A stretch of DNA of 64,000 nt from Verrucomicrobiota bacterium (GTDB taxonomy: Bacteria > Verrucomicrobiota > Verrucomicrobiia > Limisphaerales > UBA11358), in the NCBI GenBank assembly GCA_028872915.1, contig JAGWNY010000006.1, forward strand, positions 1 to 64,000, given 5' to 3'. The translations under genes and the position numbers were made by a program. Under the pieces are notes generated by a model. It worked only from the letters and a program-made list of their open reading frames with translations, made no database searches and was not told the origin of the DNA. Below are positions 63,705 through 64,000 of this stretch, in pieces; position 1 is the first letter of the stretch; each line of letters begins with the position of its first letter.

Positions 63705-64000
63705 TTGAAAACCTACTTTGTCACCGGCACGGACACGGGCGTGGGCAAGACCGTCCTGACCGTGTTGCTCGCGCGATTTTTGCGCGGGCGTGGCATTGCC
63801 GCGGCAGCGATCAAACCCGTTTCCTCCGGCCGGCGCGGGGACGCGCGCCAATTGTTCCGGGCCATGGACGGGGCGCTGCCGCTGGATGATATCAATCCGT
63901 GGCATTTCGGCGCGCCGTTGGCGCCGGCATTGGCCGCGCGGCTGGAAGGCAAAAAAATTCTCCTGGGCGACGTTCTGGCCCACTGCCGCCGGATGCGAAA
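63705..64000 (+). CDS. bioD: Dethiobiotin synthetase (partial, runs off right edge)
   Basis: KTYFVTGTDTGVGKTVLTVLLARFLRGRGIAAAAIKPVSSG; TTG start at 63699 or 63705. Confidence 0.85.
   Translation, partial: MKTYFVTGTDTGVGKTVLTVLLARFLRGRGIAAAAIKPVSSGRRGDARQLFRAMDGALPLDDINPWHFGAPLAPALAARLEGKKILLGDVLAHCRRMR

Noticed and set aside
63505-63708. Short plus-strand ORF between tRNA-Leu and bioD
   Set aside because: Low-complexity basic/proline-rich translation, no family, overlaps the bioD start region.

Overview
The window looks like a chromosomal segment from a Verrucomicrobia-type bacterium; that lineage is inferred from gene content and style, not from a search. The left 10.84 kb is one giant minus-strand secreted RHS/YD-repeat protein. 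It starts at 10840, runs off the left edge, and does not appear in the ORF track because it has no stop in the window. Next comes an intergenic island of short dispersed repeats, then a minus-strand carbohydrate operon (GH79-like, CE15-like, GH2, Gfo/Idh/MocA), a divergent histidine kinase, a pyruvate dehydrogenase-type E1a-E1b-E2 operon and an acyl-CoA ligase. These are followed by rnd-amgK-murU (peptidoglycan recycling), RlmI-like, CBS, SDR, RsmI and CutA genes. A long minus-strand ribosomal protein operon runs from rplB to rplQ and includes secY, map, infA and rpoA. After it come an alcohol dehydrogenase, a CinA/PncC gene, GT2, an atypical AMP-binding enzyme, smc, a decayed transposase, a seven-repeat Myb/SANT-like protein, a secreted ~14-repeat propeller-like protein, tRNA-Leu(GAG) and the start of bioD. 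The most interesting items are the seven-module putative DNA-binding array (58929-59939), a 42-bp palindrome-containing tandem repeat embedded in frame in the giant RHS gene, the dispersed decamer and CACGGAG/ACAGGATGA repeats, and non-canonical catalytic motifs in two glycosidases. No CRISPR array or rRNA was seen. All family calls were made by reading motifs; no database search was run.
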